Notes: generated by a model not told the origin, from the letters alone. Shown: positions 7,385 to 14,304, counted from the stretch's first letter. The stretch: 17,281 nucleotides of DNA from JAEUIZ01 sp046155605 (GCA_046155605.1 JBJXFQ010000042.1:1-17281), one strand, 5' to 3'. Program-made: numbers and translations.

Positions 7385-8443
7385 TCATCGCGCCTTTTTC
7401 CGCGAAGCCCCCATCACTCGCACCGCATCCAAACACAAAATCTCAAACATCACATGCGCCGCGAACAGCGCTGTGCTCCCGCCCACGTCCCGATCCGGCA
7501 GCACCTCCACCACGTCCGCACCCACCACGTTCGCCCCACGAAGCGCTCGCACCACGCCCAGCGCCTCCGCCGACGTAAACCCGCCGACACTCGGCGTCCC
7601 AGTGCCCGGCGCGAACGCCGGATCGACGCAATCAATATCAAACGTCAGGTACGCGGGCGCGCCGCCGAGCCGCTCCGCGAATGCCGCGATCTCGCCCAGC
7701 GCCTCGCCCCGCCCGCGATGGAACTGCTCGTACGTCAGCACTGTCACGCCGTGCTTCCGCGCGAACGCCAGATCATCCCGCGAGTTCAGCGGCCCCTTGA
7801 TCCCCACCGACAGCATCCGGGCCGGATCAACCAGCCCATCCTCGATCGCGCGAATGAACACCGACGCGTGCCCCCACCTTTCGCCCCACACCGAATCCAC
7901 CGTATCCAGATGACTATCGAAGTGCAGCAGCGCCAGGCCGCCCCTGGGCTTGCCCCGTCGGAGCCACGTGGCCTTGATGTTCGCATAGGCGATGCTGTGG
8001 TCGCCGCCAATGGCCATCAGCCGCGCCCCACCCGCCGCGCCGGCCTTCGTTGCGCCGGCCTTCGCCGCGCCGCGCTTCGCACCCTTGCCCGTGCCCGGCG
8101 CGAGCCCCATCGCAAACTCCGTCACCGCCTCCAGCGTCTCCCGAATCCCATACGGCCTCACCGGCGCATCCCCCGAGTCCGCGATGCTCAGCACCTCGCA
8201 CACGTCCACGTCATGCTCGATCGAGTATCGCTTCACATACTGCGACGCCTCGCGGATCGCCCGCGGCCCAAACCGCGCGCCAGGCCGATACGTCACCCCG
8301 CCATCAAACGGCACACCATAAATTGCCCAATCCAGCGGCAGGCCCTCGCGTCCCACCGCCTCCAGCAGCGGATATCGGCAGAACGTACACACCCCCGCAA
8401 ACCGCGGCGACCGTCGCGCATCCGGCAAAATCGTCCGTCCCAT
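7385..8443 (-). CDS. Agmatinase-family ureohydrolase (agmatinase / guanidino-acid hydrolase)
   Basis: Cytosolic binuclear metal enzyme that hydrolyses a guanidino group to urea; agmatine to putrescine is the likely but unproven reaction. It has 352 residues. Six metal ligands are visible: His149 in IGGDHS, Asp176, His178 and Asp180 in HFDSHLDT, and Asp269 and Asp271 in FDIDCVDP. VPFDGGVTYRPGARFGPRAIR at 44-64 and GTGTPSVGGFT at about 280-290 are family hallmarks, and Glu313 in VVEVLPD fits the catalytic-loop Glu. FAGVCTFCRYP near the N-terminus matches the agmatinase-type lead-in. Residues about 117-140 hold a Lys/Ala/Gly-rich low-complexity insert (GAKRGAAKAGATKAG) just before the first ligand motif. 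Guanidinobutyrase-like activity is an alternative. The ATG at 8443 is supported by family length. The gene is 55 bp downstream of the transporter gene on the same strand. Confidence 0.88.
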   Translation of the reverse strand: MGRTILPDARRSPRFAGVCTFCRYPLLEAVGREGLPLDWAIYGVPFDGGVTYRPGARFGPRAIREASQYVKRYSIEHDVDVCEVLSIADSGDAPVRPYGIRETLEAVTEFAMGLAPGTGKGAKRGAAKAGATKAGAAGGARLMAIGGDHSIAYANIKATWLRRGKPRGGLALLHFDSHLDTVDSVWGERWGHASVFIRAIEDGLVDPARMLSVGIKGPLNSRDDLAFARKHGVTVLTYEQFHRGRGEALGEIAAFAERLGGAPAYLTFDIDCVDPAFAPGTGTPSVGGFTSAEALGVVRALRGANVVGADVVEVLPDRDVGGSTALFAAHVMFEILCLDAVRVMGASRKKAR

Positions 8444-8498
8444 CCGCCAAGTCTACACGCCGCCTGCCGCGCCCAACAGCCCTGCCTATGCGACGGAC

Positions 8499-9188
8499 TT
8501 AGAGCGTCGCCCCGAACAAGGCTCCCACGCCCGCCGTCAGCCCCATCGCCAGCGCGCCCCAGAACGTCACTCGGGCCGCGGACTTCAACACCGGCGAGCC
8601 ACCCGCGCGGGCCGCCAGCGAACCGAGCAGCCCCAGGAACACCAGCGACGCCGCCGAGACGCCCCACACCAGCAACGCCCGCGGCAGCACAACCACCATC
8701 AGCAGCGGTAGCGCGGCCCCGACCGTGAACGTCGCCGCCGACGCAAACGCCGCCTGGATCGGCCGTGCGGCGAGTTCCTCCGTGATCCCCAACTCATCGC
8801 GCGCATGCGCCGTGAGCGCGTCCTTGGACATCAGTTGCCTGGCGACCTGCCCCGCCAGCGCCTCATCAAGCCCCCGCCGAACATAGATCGCCCTCAACTC
8901 CGCGTGTTCTTGCTCCGGCTGCGTCGCCAGTTCATGCCGTTCGCGCGTCAGATCGGCCGCCTCGGTGTCGGCCTGCGAACTCACCGAGACATACTCGCCC
9001 GCCGCCATCGACATCGCGCCCGCCACCAGCCCCGCGATCCCCGCCACCAGGATGCCCTGGCGAGCGGCATCGGCCGCTGCCACGCCCACGATAAGACTCG
9101 CTGTTGACACAATCCCGTCGTTCGCTCCGAGCACGGCAGCCCGGAGCCAGCCGATGCGGTGCGAACGGTGACTCTCGCTGTGTCTCAC
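8499..9188 (-). CDS. VIT1/CCC1 family iron/manganese transporter
   Basis: Integral membrane protein (229 aa) of the vacuolar iron transporter family, which moves Fe2+ or Mn2+ out of the cytosol, probably by proton exchange. Seen: AAVLGANDGIVSTASLIVGV at 17-36 (TM1 with the family's GxNDGIVST signature), AGAMSMAAGEYVSVSSQ at 56-72 (TM2 with its Met/Glu metal-path residues), a Glu-rich cytosolic helical segment at about 75-135 (PEQEHAELRAIYVRRGL) that matches the metal-binding domain, and three more hydrophobic helices at about 144-166, 170-192 and 204-227. The start is a GTG at 9188; no upstream ATG is in frame nearby. Neighbouring genes on the same strand encode a DUF456-like membrane protein and the ureohydrolase, with gaps too large to prove an operon. 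Confidence 0.92.
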   Translation of the reverse strand: MRHSESHRSHRIGWLRAAVLGANDGIVSTASLIVGVAAADAARQGILVAGIAGLVAGAMSMAAGEYVSVSSQADTEAADLTRERHELATQPEQEHAELRAIYVRRGLDEALAGQVARQLMSKDALTAHARDELGITEELAARPIQAAFASAATFTVGAALPLLMVVVLPRALLVWGVSAASLVFLGLLGSLAARAGGSPVLKSAARVTFWGALAMGLTAGVGALFGATL

Positions 9189-9325
9189 GCGATGATCCGA
9201 TCAGAAACGAGTCGGCGACTTTCGCGCGCTTCCCACGCCGGCGACAACGCGCGAACCGATCTCAGTCTATCAGGCGTCGAGCGTCACCCCAGCGCGCCGA
9301 CGAACAAAGGCCCGTCGCTCCAACA

Positions 9326-9865
9326 CTACCTCAGCGCCCCGACCAACAGCATCATCGCCACCGCCGCCGCCACGCCCAACTTCGCCACCATCGCCACCGC
9401 GCGCCCCGCCGCCGCTCCCTTGCCGACGCGCCACGCCTGCGTCCACGTCCGCTCCGCGATGCCTCGCTCCGCCGCCCCCGCGCCGAGCCCCGCGCCCGCC
9501 ACCGCGCCGACGATCGTCCCGACGATCGGCACCACGAACGACCCGATGATCGCCCCGAGCAGCGCCCCGATGATCGATCCCATCGCCGCGCTCTTCCCCC
9601 CGCCCGCGCGCGACGACCCAACCGCCGACGCTCCAAACTCCACGATCTCGCCCACCAGCCCCAGCCCCGCCGCCACGCCGATCGTCGTCCACGACAACGG
9701 CTCGGGCTCGATCGCCAGTTGCCACCCCACCGCCACCGCCAGCGTGATCCACACCCCAGGCAGCGTCAGCGCCGTGAGCGCCACGCCCACCATCCCCGCC
9801 AGCGCAATCGTGATCGCCGCGAGCGTCAGCATGACGGCATTCTTCGGATTCCCGCCCCGCGCCAT
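9326..9865 (-). CDS. DUF456-family membrane protein
   Basis: Predicted 179-residue polytopic membrane protein of unknown function that fits the DUF456 pattern. A first hydrophobic pair contains LTALTLPGVWITLAVAVGW, a GLGLVGEIVEFGAS segment sits near residues 67-82, and a Gly-rich stretch follows (GSIIGALLGAIIGSFVVPI, then VGTIVGAVAGAGLGAGA), a hallmark of the family. The C-terminus carries a further hydrophobic helix (VAMVAKLGVAAAVAMMLL). It may start at the ATG at 9865 or at an internal ATG at 9832; the latter begins directly at the first hydrophobic helix. The downstream gap to the transporter gene (137 bp) shows nothing recognisable. Third positions are so GC-rich that several other frames stay open across the gene; these are shadows. 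Confidence 0.8.
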   Translation of the reverse strand: MARGGNPKNAVMLTLAAITIALAGMVGVALTALTLPGVWITLAVAVGWQLAIEPEPLSWTTIGVAAGLGLVGEIVEFGASAVGSSRAGGGKSAAMGSIIGALLGAIIGSFVVPIVGTIVGAVAGAGLGAGAAERGIAERTWTQAWRVGKGAAAGRAVAMVAKLGVAAAVAMMLLVGALR

Positions 9866-9888
9866 TCACCGCAATCGCTCACCACGAC

Positions 9889-10689
9889 TCACACCTTTGA
9901 TGCCTCGGAAGCCTCTCCCGCCTCCGCCGTCGGCGTCGCTTCCGCTCGCTCCGGGAACGCGATCCGCTCCATCTCCAGCACCCACGGCTCCAGCGGATGA
10001 TGCCGCAGCAGGTCAAGCCGAATCTCCTTGCCCCCGAGCCTCGGGTGCCCCGGCTTGATCTGCAGGAAGATCAGAAACTTGTCCCACTTCCGCTTGTCAA
10101 ATTCCTCAATATCCCCCGGCGTCAGCGTCGCACCGCCCGGCAGCGTCAACGTCTTCGTCGCCTCTTCCCATCGATACTTCTTGCCCGCCACTACCACGAT
10201 CAGCGTCAGCAGATACAACCCCCCGCCAAACCCGATCACCACGAACACCCACTGCACCGGGATGTCGTATCCCGCCAACGGCTTGGGCGACGCCTTCGCC
10301 TTCGCTCCTGCCGTCCACTCCGCCTTCAACTCCTGGTGCCGTTTCGTCGAATCCTCGATCCTCGTGAACTCCGGCTTCAACCTTCCGACCAGCGACAATG
10401 ACCGCAGCCACTCCATCTTCGCCTTGTCCGTGTTCTCCATGCGGTCCGGCGGTGACTGCTGGAGCCGCCGATACTCCGCCTCCGGGTCGGCCACGCCCAG
10501 CGGGTCCGACTTCTTCGCCGAGAGCGCCGTGTCGAGGTACTGATACTCGCAGAACTGCGCGTGCCGAATCCCCCGCGCCGGATACTTGATCGTCGCGTCG
10601 AAATACCCCCACCCCCCGAAAAACAGCAGCACCGCGGCGAACACCACCATCTTGAGCAGCCACGGCTTATGCACGGTCGTCTGCGTCAT
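9889..10689 (-). CDS. Unknown protein with two membrane segments (266 aa)
   Basis: I do not recognise a family. Numbering from the ATG at 10689, residues about 10-30 form a membrane segment (WLLKMVVFAAVLLFFGGWGY). A charged, helical extracytoplasmic or cytoplasmic region follows (about 31-150) with EYRRLQQSPPDRMENTDK and KAEWTAGAKAKASPKP, then a second membrane segment (QWVFVVIGFGGGLYLLTLIV). The C-terminal domain (about 173-245) carries KKYRWEEATKTLTLPGGATL and DIEEFDKRKWDKFLIFLQI, which resembles a small PH-like or YcxB-type beta domain, though that is only an impression. An Ala/Glu-rich tail follows. AGAGGA 5 nt upstream supports ATG 10689 over the 7-codon-longer frame at 10710. It is 23 bp upstream of the DUF456 gene on the same strand, so the two may be co-transcribed. 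Confidence 0.72.
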   Translation of the reverse strand: MTQTTVHKPWLLKMVVFAAVLLFFGGWGYFDATIKYPARGIRHAQFCEYQYLDTALSAKKSDPLGVADPEAEYRRLQQSPPDRMENTDKAKMEWLRSLSLVGRLKPEFTRIEDSTKRHQELKAEWTAGAKAKASPKPLAGYDIPVQWVFVVIGFGGGLYLLTLIVVVAGKKYRWEEATKTLTLPGGATLTPGDIEEFDKRKWDKFLIFLQIKPGHPRLGGKEIRLDLLRHHPLEPWVLEMERIAFPERAEATPTAEAGEASEASKV

Positions 10690-10694
10690 GCGCT

Positions 10695-10700
10695 TCCTCT
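10695..10700 (-). promoter_or_regulatory. Ribosome binding site deciding the start of the two-TM protein
   Basis: The - strand reads AGAGGA, 5 nt before ATG 10689. It makes MTQTTVHKPW the likely N-terminus rather than the longer MPRKRKR form. Confidence 0.5.
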
Positions 10701-10704
10701 TTCG

Positions 10705-10722
10705 TGGCACCGGCCTCCAGAC
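10705..10722 (+). repeat. 18-bp dispersed repeat, copy 1
   Basis: TGGCACCGGCCTCCAGAC is identical to 11618-11635. Both copies lie at the left end of an intergenic spacer that also holds the CCCTTCGT-type pyrimidine repeat. CACCGGCC and the following GACCGATG form an imperfect inverted repeat (6 of 8 pairs). Confidence 0.6.
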
Positions 10723-10750
10723 CGATGATTACCTCGCCTACGCCCCTTTG

Positions 10751-10791
10751 CTTCCACTCCGTCCCTTCGTCCCCTTTTCCCTTCGTCCCTT
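10751..10791 (+). repeat. Pyrimidine-rich CCCTTCGT-type repeat, copy B
   Basis: CTTCCACTCCGTCCC at 10751-10765 runs into GTCCCTTCGTCCC (10761-10773), and a second TCCCTTCGTCCCTT lies at 10778-10791. It sits in the spacer upstream of tRNA-Leu and in the same orientation as copies A and C. Confidence 0.65.
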
Positions 10792-10834
10792 CCCGCTTCC
10801 ACCCCCAAGTCTACTCGGCGTACCATGCCCCATC

Positions 10835-10918
10835 GCGGGCGTGGCGAAACTGGCAGACGCGCGGGACTTAGGATCCCGTGGCCGCAAGGCCTTGCAGGTT
10901 CAACTCCTGTCGCCCGCA
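10835..10918 (+). tRNA. tRNA-Leu (anticodon UAG)
   Basis: A class II tRNA of 84 nt. The acceptor arms GCGGGCG (10835-10841) and CGCCCGC (10911-10917) pair perfectly, with discriminator A at 10918. The anticodon stem CGGGA/TCCCG encloses the loop CTTAGGA, with TAG at 10869-10871. The long variable arm GGCC-GCAA-GGCC is typical of leucine tRNAs. The T loop is TTCAACT. CCA is not encoded. A UAG wobble base can read CUN codons. The DoxX-family gene begins 20 bp after the tRNA end. Confidence 0.96.
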
Positions 10919-10938
10919 CTCACCCAGGAGCACAGGCC

Positions 10939-11586
10939 ATGACGGCCCCCATCTCTCTCCGCGCACGCCTCGGCCTCAATGCCGCGCCACTCTTTCTTCG
11001 CCTCTTCCTCGCCGCCTGCTTCCTCTACGCCGGCATCACCAAGATCACCAACTCCTTCCCCGTCGCACCCGAGCAACTCCCAACGCTCGCCGCCATCGGC
11101 CTCGCTCCAGACCCCGCCAACCCCCCCAAGACCATCCGCGCCGTCCACGGCCTCTCCATCATGCTCCATGCCGCCAGCCGCCCCACGCCCGACGCACAGG
11201 ACCGCACCCCTATGCCCCTCTGGCCCAAAGCCCTCGGCACCGGCCCCTGGCCCGCACGCTTCGCCTGGGCCGTCGCACTCACCGAAATCTCCGGCGGCGC
11301 GTTCATCCTCCTTGGCCTCCTCACCCGCCTCGCCGCCCTCGAGATCGCCGGCGTCATGCTCGGCGCTGCCTGGCTCACCCAGTTCGGGCCCGCCATCCAA
11401 TCCGGCAAGACCACCCTCGGCTTCCTCCCCGCACACGACACCTTCGACGCCGCCAACTGGGCCACCTTCTGGCTCCAACTCGCCTGTCTCGCCATGAGCC
11501 TCGCCCTCGCCCTTCTCGGACCCGGCCGCCTCAGCGTCGATCACGCCCTCTTCACCCCGCCACGCCACGATGACGATGACGAGTGA
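10939..11586 (+). CDS. DoxX-family membrane protein
   Basis: Predicted 215-residue integral membrane protein of the DoxX/DoxD type, whose members are small four-helix proteins linked to quinone or thiosulfate redox in some species. The exact role here is unknown. Seen: LFLRLFLAACFLYAGITKI near the N-terminus (the family's GlxKl helix); a polar stretch at about 40-105 that is longer than in minimal DoxX proteins; WAVALTEISGGAFILLGLLT, the typical second conserved helix with Glu-x-x-Gly-Gly; LAALEIAGVMLGAAWLTQF; and a last helix WLQLACLAMSLALALLGPG. The tail ends in a run of Asp and Glu. The ATG at 10939 has CAGGAG upstream. It begins 20 bp after tRNA-Leu, so co-transcription with the tRNA is possible. 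Confidence 0.8.
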   Translation: MTAPISLRARLGLNAAPLFLRLFLAACFLYAGITKITNSFPVAPEQLPTLAAIGLAPDPANPPKTIRAVHGLSIMLHAASRPTPDAQDRTPMPLWPKALGTGPWPARFAWAVALTEISGGAFILLGLLTRLAALEIAGVMLGAAWLTQFGPAIQSGKTTLGFLPAHDTFDAANWATFWLQLACLAMSLALALLGPGRLSVDHALFTPPRHDDDDE

Positions 11587-11617
11587 TGCCCGCGCTCGCT
11601 GAAACCCCGCTCTTCGC

Positions 11618-11635
11618 TGGCACCGGCCTCCAGAC
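11618..11635 (+). repeat. 18-bp dispersed repeat, copy 2
   Basis: Identical to 10705-10722. Shortly downstream a diverged relative, GGCAACGGCCTCCTGTCCGG, follows, so this copy looks partly duplicated in tandem. The remaining spacer up to 11751 is almost pure pyrimidine on the + strand. Confidence 0.6.
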
Positions 11636-11751
11636 ACGCTTCGGTGGCAACGGCCTCCTGTCCGGTGACTACAACTCCTCCCTCACCTCATCTTCCCTCA
11701 CCTCTTCTTCATTTCCTGCTTCTTCCCCTCCTTCTTTCTCTTCATCTATCC

Positions 11752-11792
11752 CTTCCACTTCGTCCCCTCGTCCCTCCGTCCCTTCGTCCCTT
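11752..11792 (+). repeat. Pyrimidine-rich CCCTTCGT-type repeat, copy C
   Basis: CTTCCACTTCGTCCC at 11752-11766 and GTCCCTTCGTCCCTT at 11778-11792, ending 17 bp before the vWA gene start. Same units, order and orientation as copies A and B. Confidence 0.65.
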
Positions 11793-11809
11793 GCTTCCTC
11801 CCCTTTCCC

Positions 11810-12787
11810 ATGAAACTCCCCCTCCTCCCCTTCCTCCTCCGCCACCCCATCGCCCTTGCCCTCGCCGCTTCCGCCGTCGCACACGTCGGCATCGCCGTCG
11901 CCATCGCCTCCTTCGCCTCCGCTCGCGGCCCGCTCGCCGGCAACGCCCGCGCTCGCCGCGAAATCACCATCACCCTTCCCCCACCGACCACCGACGCGCC
12001 GGCCCCCTCGCCCGACGACACACCCACCGCCGCAAGGCCCGCGCCTTCCGCCGGCGCTCCGCCACTCTCGGGCCTCTCCACCCCGTCCCTCACACCCATC
12101 CCCACCCTCCGCTCCACCTCCGCCGACGCCCTCTCCGCCGATCTCGTCCGCACGCGCCCTGACGAACTCGGCGCGACCTTTGCCGGCCTGGGCGCGCGCC
12201 AAGCCACCTCCGTCGTCTACGTCGTTGATGCCTCGGGCGCGATGGTCACCAGCCTCCAGTTCGTACTCGCCGAACTCGACCGCTCCGTCCGCGCCCTCTC
12301 CGGCAGCCAGTCCTTCCAAGTCGTCCTCTTCCGCGACTCCGGCTGCGAGGTCTTCTCGCCTCCCTCCGCCACCACGCCCCCCAGCGCAAACTCGCGCGCC
12401 GCGCCGCGCCTCGTCCCCGCCTCGCCCGCCAACAAGGCCCACCTCGCACGCTGGATCAAGTCCGTCCGGCCCGCCGGCAAGTCCGACCCGCTCGCCGGGC
12501 TCACCCGCGGCCTCGCCTTCCGCCCCGATGCCATCTTCTTCCTCTCCCGCAGCATCCCCCGCTCCGCCGGCGGCGCCGAGGGCGTCTGGGGCCTCGGCAC
12601 GCAGGCCCTCCTCGACCGCCTCGACACCCTCAACCCGCGCAGGAGCGACCGCCGACCCGTCGCCATCAAGGCCATCCAGTTCATCGAGGAAGACCCCACC
12701 GGCACCATGCAGGCCATCGCCCGCGACCACGGCGACGGACCAAACTCATATACCGTGCTGACGCTCGAACAACTGCGGAGTCGGTGA
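11810..12787 (+). CDS. Membrane-anchored von Willebrand factor A-like protein with incomplete MIDAS
   Basis: Predicted 325-residue protein. Residues about 11-35 (RHPIALALAASAVAHVGIAV) form one N-terminal membrane anchor. A Pro/Thr/Ala-rich linker runs to about 130. The vWA-like domain starts with TSVVYVVDASGAMVTSL: Asp140 and Ser142 of the metal-ion-dependent adhesion site (DxSxS) are present, but the second Ser is replaced by Ala144. SFQVVLFRDSGCEVF and DAIFFLSRSI fit the following strands, and VAIKAIQFIEEDP, QAIARDHGD and YTVLT match the last strand and helix of such domains. The function is unknown; it may act as a surface or periplasmic binding protein. No Shine-Dalgarno sequence is seen before the ATG at 11810. 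Its right neighbour is convergent, separated by a strong hairpin. Confidence 0.75.
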   Translation: MKLPLLPFLLRHPIALALAASAVAHVGIAVAIASFASARGPLAGNARARREITITLPPPTTDAPAPSPDDTPTAARPAPSAGAPPLSGLSTPSLTPIPTLRSTSADALSADLVRTRPDELGATFAGLGARQATSVVYVVDASGAMVTSLQFVLAELDRSVRALSGSQSFQVVLFRDSGCEVFSPPSATTPPSANSRAAPRLVPASPANKAHLARWIKSVRPAGKSDPLAGLTRGLAFRPDAIFFLSRSIPRSAGGAEGVWGLGTQALLDRLDTLNPRRSDRRPVAIKAIQFIEEDPTGTMQAIARDHGDGPNSYTVLTLEQLRSR

Positions 12788-12822
12788 GAACTTGTGATTT
12801 CCGCTTTGATCCGGCGGGGGTG

Positions 12823-12842
12823 CCGGGGGCGGCAGCCCCCGG
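12823..12842. terminator. Perfect 8-bp GC hairpin between convergent genes
   Basis: CCGGGGGC and GCCCCCGG enclose a GGCA loop in the 64-bp gap between the vWA gene (+) and the PIN gene (-). There is no T-tract. Its position and stability make it a likely bidirectional terminator; a dispersed palindromic repeat is the alternative. Confidence 0.5.
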
Positions 12843-12851
12843 ACGTTGATC

Positions 12852-13334
12852 TCAGTTATCCTTCTTGAACAACGTCCCATTGGCCGGGTCCGGCGGTTGC
12901 TCGATCCGCATCGGTTGAACCCAGGAAGCCCCGTTGTGCTGGAGCAGCCCCTTCTTGCCCTTCTTCTTCCCGTCGTATGTGTAGAACACATCGCAGCCAG
13001 CAATGATCCCCGTCGCAACATGTACGGCATCCAGCGGTTTGATCCCGGTGTCACGCCCGATCCGGTTCGCCCGCTCGGCGATTGCCCGATCAAGCGTGCG
13101 CACGACGATGTAGGGATTCTCGAAGAACTCCAGCACCTTTTTCGTCTGCTCCTCAGGCTGGATGCCTGTGTCGGGCAGCTTGCAGACTTCCGCGATGGAA
13201 AGCGCGGATGTCACGATAACCAAGTCATCCGAGGCGGCCTTCTGGGCCAAGTCCGCGAGCGCAGGAGCCTTGTCCTTCTCGTCCTGCAGAAGCCCAATGA
13301 AACAGCAGGAGTCCCAGTAGACCCTACTCGGCAT
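12852..13334 (-). CDS. PIN-domain ribonuclease, VapC-like
   Basis: Predicted 160-residue PIN-fold nuclease, a family that cuts RNA with Mg2+ or Mn2+ and supplies the toxins of VapBC modules. The acidic active site is complete: Asp8 (VYWDSCCFIGLL), Glu49 (SALSIAEVCK), Asp102 (GIKPLDAVHVATG) and Asp121 (VFYTYD). Asp115 in GCDVF is the usual buried partner. The C-terminal 35 residues, Lys-rich then Pro-rich, extend past the fold. Its ATG lies inside the end of the upstream gene (11-nt overlap, ATG 13334 against TAG 13324-13326), so translation should be coupled. GC content is visibly below the flanking genes and the strong C skew of the + strand is absent, suggesting acquisition. No VapB-type AbrB or ribbon-helix-helix gene is adjacent. 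The target RNA is unknown. Confidence 0.88.
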   Translation of the reverse strand: MPSRVYWDSCCFIGLLQDEKDKAPALADLAQKAASDDLVIVTSALSIAEVCKLPDTGIQPEEQTKKVLEFFENPYIVVRTLDRAIAERANRIGRDTGIKPLDAVHVATGIIAGCDVFYTYDGKKKGKKGLLQHNGASWVQPMRIEQPPDPANGTLFKKDN

Positions 13335-14127
13335 CGCGCAAGCTCCTGATGTACTCCGCCGAGTCCACGCCGCCGGTGATGTCCACCCGGCCCGTGCCCG
13401 TGAAGTCCTTAGCCTGCGGCAACTCTTCTTTCTCTTTCAACACGCGAATGGAGTCAACCTCAATCGAGATCGGCTTGCCCTTGCGGGTCATCTTCGCCTT
13501 ACCCGTGACGGCCACGCGGCGGCGGAATGCGTTTTTCGCTTGTTCCAACTGTGACTCGTTGACCAGGCACTCCACCTTGGTGTTCGTCAGCACGTCCCAG
13601 ATAGAGATCCGCGTCCCGTTGTGCGCGGAGATCACTTCCAAGCGCCCCTCGATCGAAGTCTCCTCCCAGTAGTGGGCGGACTGCCGCTTCTGAATCTCTT
13701 CGATGTTCGCGGCGGAGTGGAGCGTCGGCTCAACCTTCTCTTCTCCCGATGACGCAAACACCATGCTGGCGATGCCGTTGTTGCGCAAGTCTACCAGGCC
13801 GCGCATGCGCTGCAGCGCGTCATCCGTCCAGTTTGCGGGCACGACCGCCTTGCTCTCCAGCGACCGGATTCCCACCATGAAACTCTTCACGACCTCGGCG
13901 CTGTTGTCCCGGCGATTGGTCGGGACTCGAGGACCCAGCGTCATCGTCAGCGGACTGTTCATCGTGACCTTGACCACTTCCCACTGCACGCTGGCCCGCT
14001 GATTGTCAGCCATGTGAGCATCAATCTCGCGCAGCACCCCGAGCGCCTGCTCCAGCATCTCGATCAGCGAGCGCACGGACACCCGGGTGTTCTTTCCCTG
14101 CACCGTGATAACAAGCTCTCTTCCCAT
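13324..14127 (-). CDS. Unknown protein upstream of and overlapping the PIN nuclease (candidate antitoxin-like partner)
   Basis: A 267-residue protein I cannot assign to a characterised family. Numbering from ATG 14127: a beta-type N-terminus (MGRELVITVQGKNTRVSV), a helix with SLIEMLEQALGVLREID, then a mixed region with VQWEVVKVTMNSPLTMTLGP and VVKSFMVGIRSLES. From about 170 a compact beta-rich domain follows (SIEGRLEVISAHNGTRISIW, FRRRVAVTGKAKMTRKGKPI) with an OB-fold-like pattern. The last 19 residues (DITGGVDSAEYIRSLRDAE) are charged and helical and could bind the PIN protein as antitoxin tails do. There is no obvious DNA-binding domain. The ATG at 14127 is preferred over the 14-codon-longer frame because GAGG lies 6 nt upstream and the protein-like sequence begins there. 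The tight overlap with the nuclease gene argues for a joint function. Confidence 0.75.
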   Translation of the reverse strand: MGRELVITVQGKNTRVSVRSLIEMLEQALGVLREIDAHMADNQRASVQWEVVKVTMNSPLTMTLGPRVPTNRRDNSAEVVKSFMVGIRSLESKAVVPANWTDDALQRMRGLVDLRNNGIASMVFASSGEEKVEPTLHSAANIEEIQKRQSAHYWEETSIEGRLEVISAHNGTRISIWDVLTNTKVECLVNESQLEQAKNAFRRRVAVTGKAKMTRKGKPISIEVDSIRVLKEKEELPQAKDFTGTGRVDITGGVDSAEYIRSLRDAE

Positions 14128-14138
14128 CTTCAGCCTCA

Positions 14139-14169
14139 AGTATACGGAGACCAATCGTTGTACGGACAA
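14139..14169 (-). promoter_or_regulatory. Candidate promoter/operator of the PIN operon
   Basis: On the - strand, TTGTCC (14169-14164) and TATACT (14144-14139) are separated by 19 bp, resembling a sigma70 promoter with a long spacer. TTGT-ACGG-ACAA (14158-14169) is a small inverted repeat overlapping the -35 box. The start site would fall about 5 nt before ATG 14127, giving an almost leaderless mRNA, which weakens the call. Confidence 0.3.
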
Positions 14170-14304
14170 TGGCCGGGTGCGGTTCGCTCAACTTCCTATC
14201 TCCTATCGGCCATGCGAGCCGAATTATCGCTGCTTCGCCAACGCACTCTCCCACTCCCGCCACTCAACACGGTCGACATCCAATACCATCGCATCCATTT
14301 CACC

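Noticed and set aside
6668..8728. 686-codon + strand open frame
   Set aside because: Spans parts of three unrelated genes in shadow frames, with low-complexity Pro/Arg/Ser composition and no domain. It is an effect of high GC content.
9104..10000. Arg/Pro-rich + strand frames opposite the DUF456 gene
   Set aside because: Antisense to a gene with a clear membrane-protein pattern; Arg/Pro/His composition is typical of shadow frames.
11669..12730. 353-codon - strand Gly/Glu-rich open frame
   Set aside because: Shadow of the + strand vWA gene and its pyrimidine-rich upstream spacer.
14014..14304. Longer N-terminus of the large exported protein, beginning at 14014 or 14212
   Set aside because: It would bury the signal peptide and run antisense across the start of the PIN operon. 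The ATG at 14305 begins a clear export signal.
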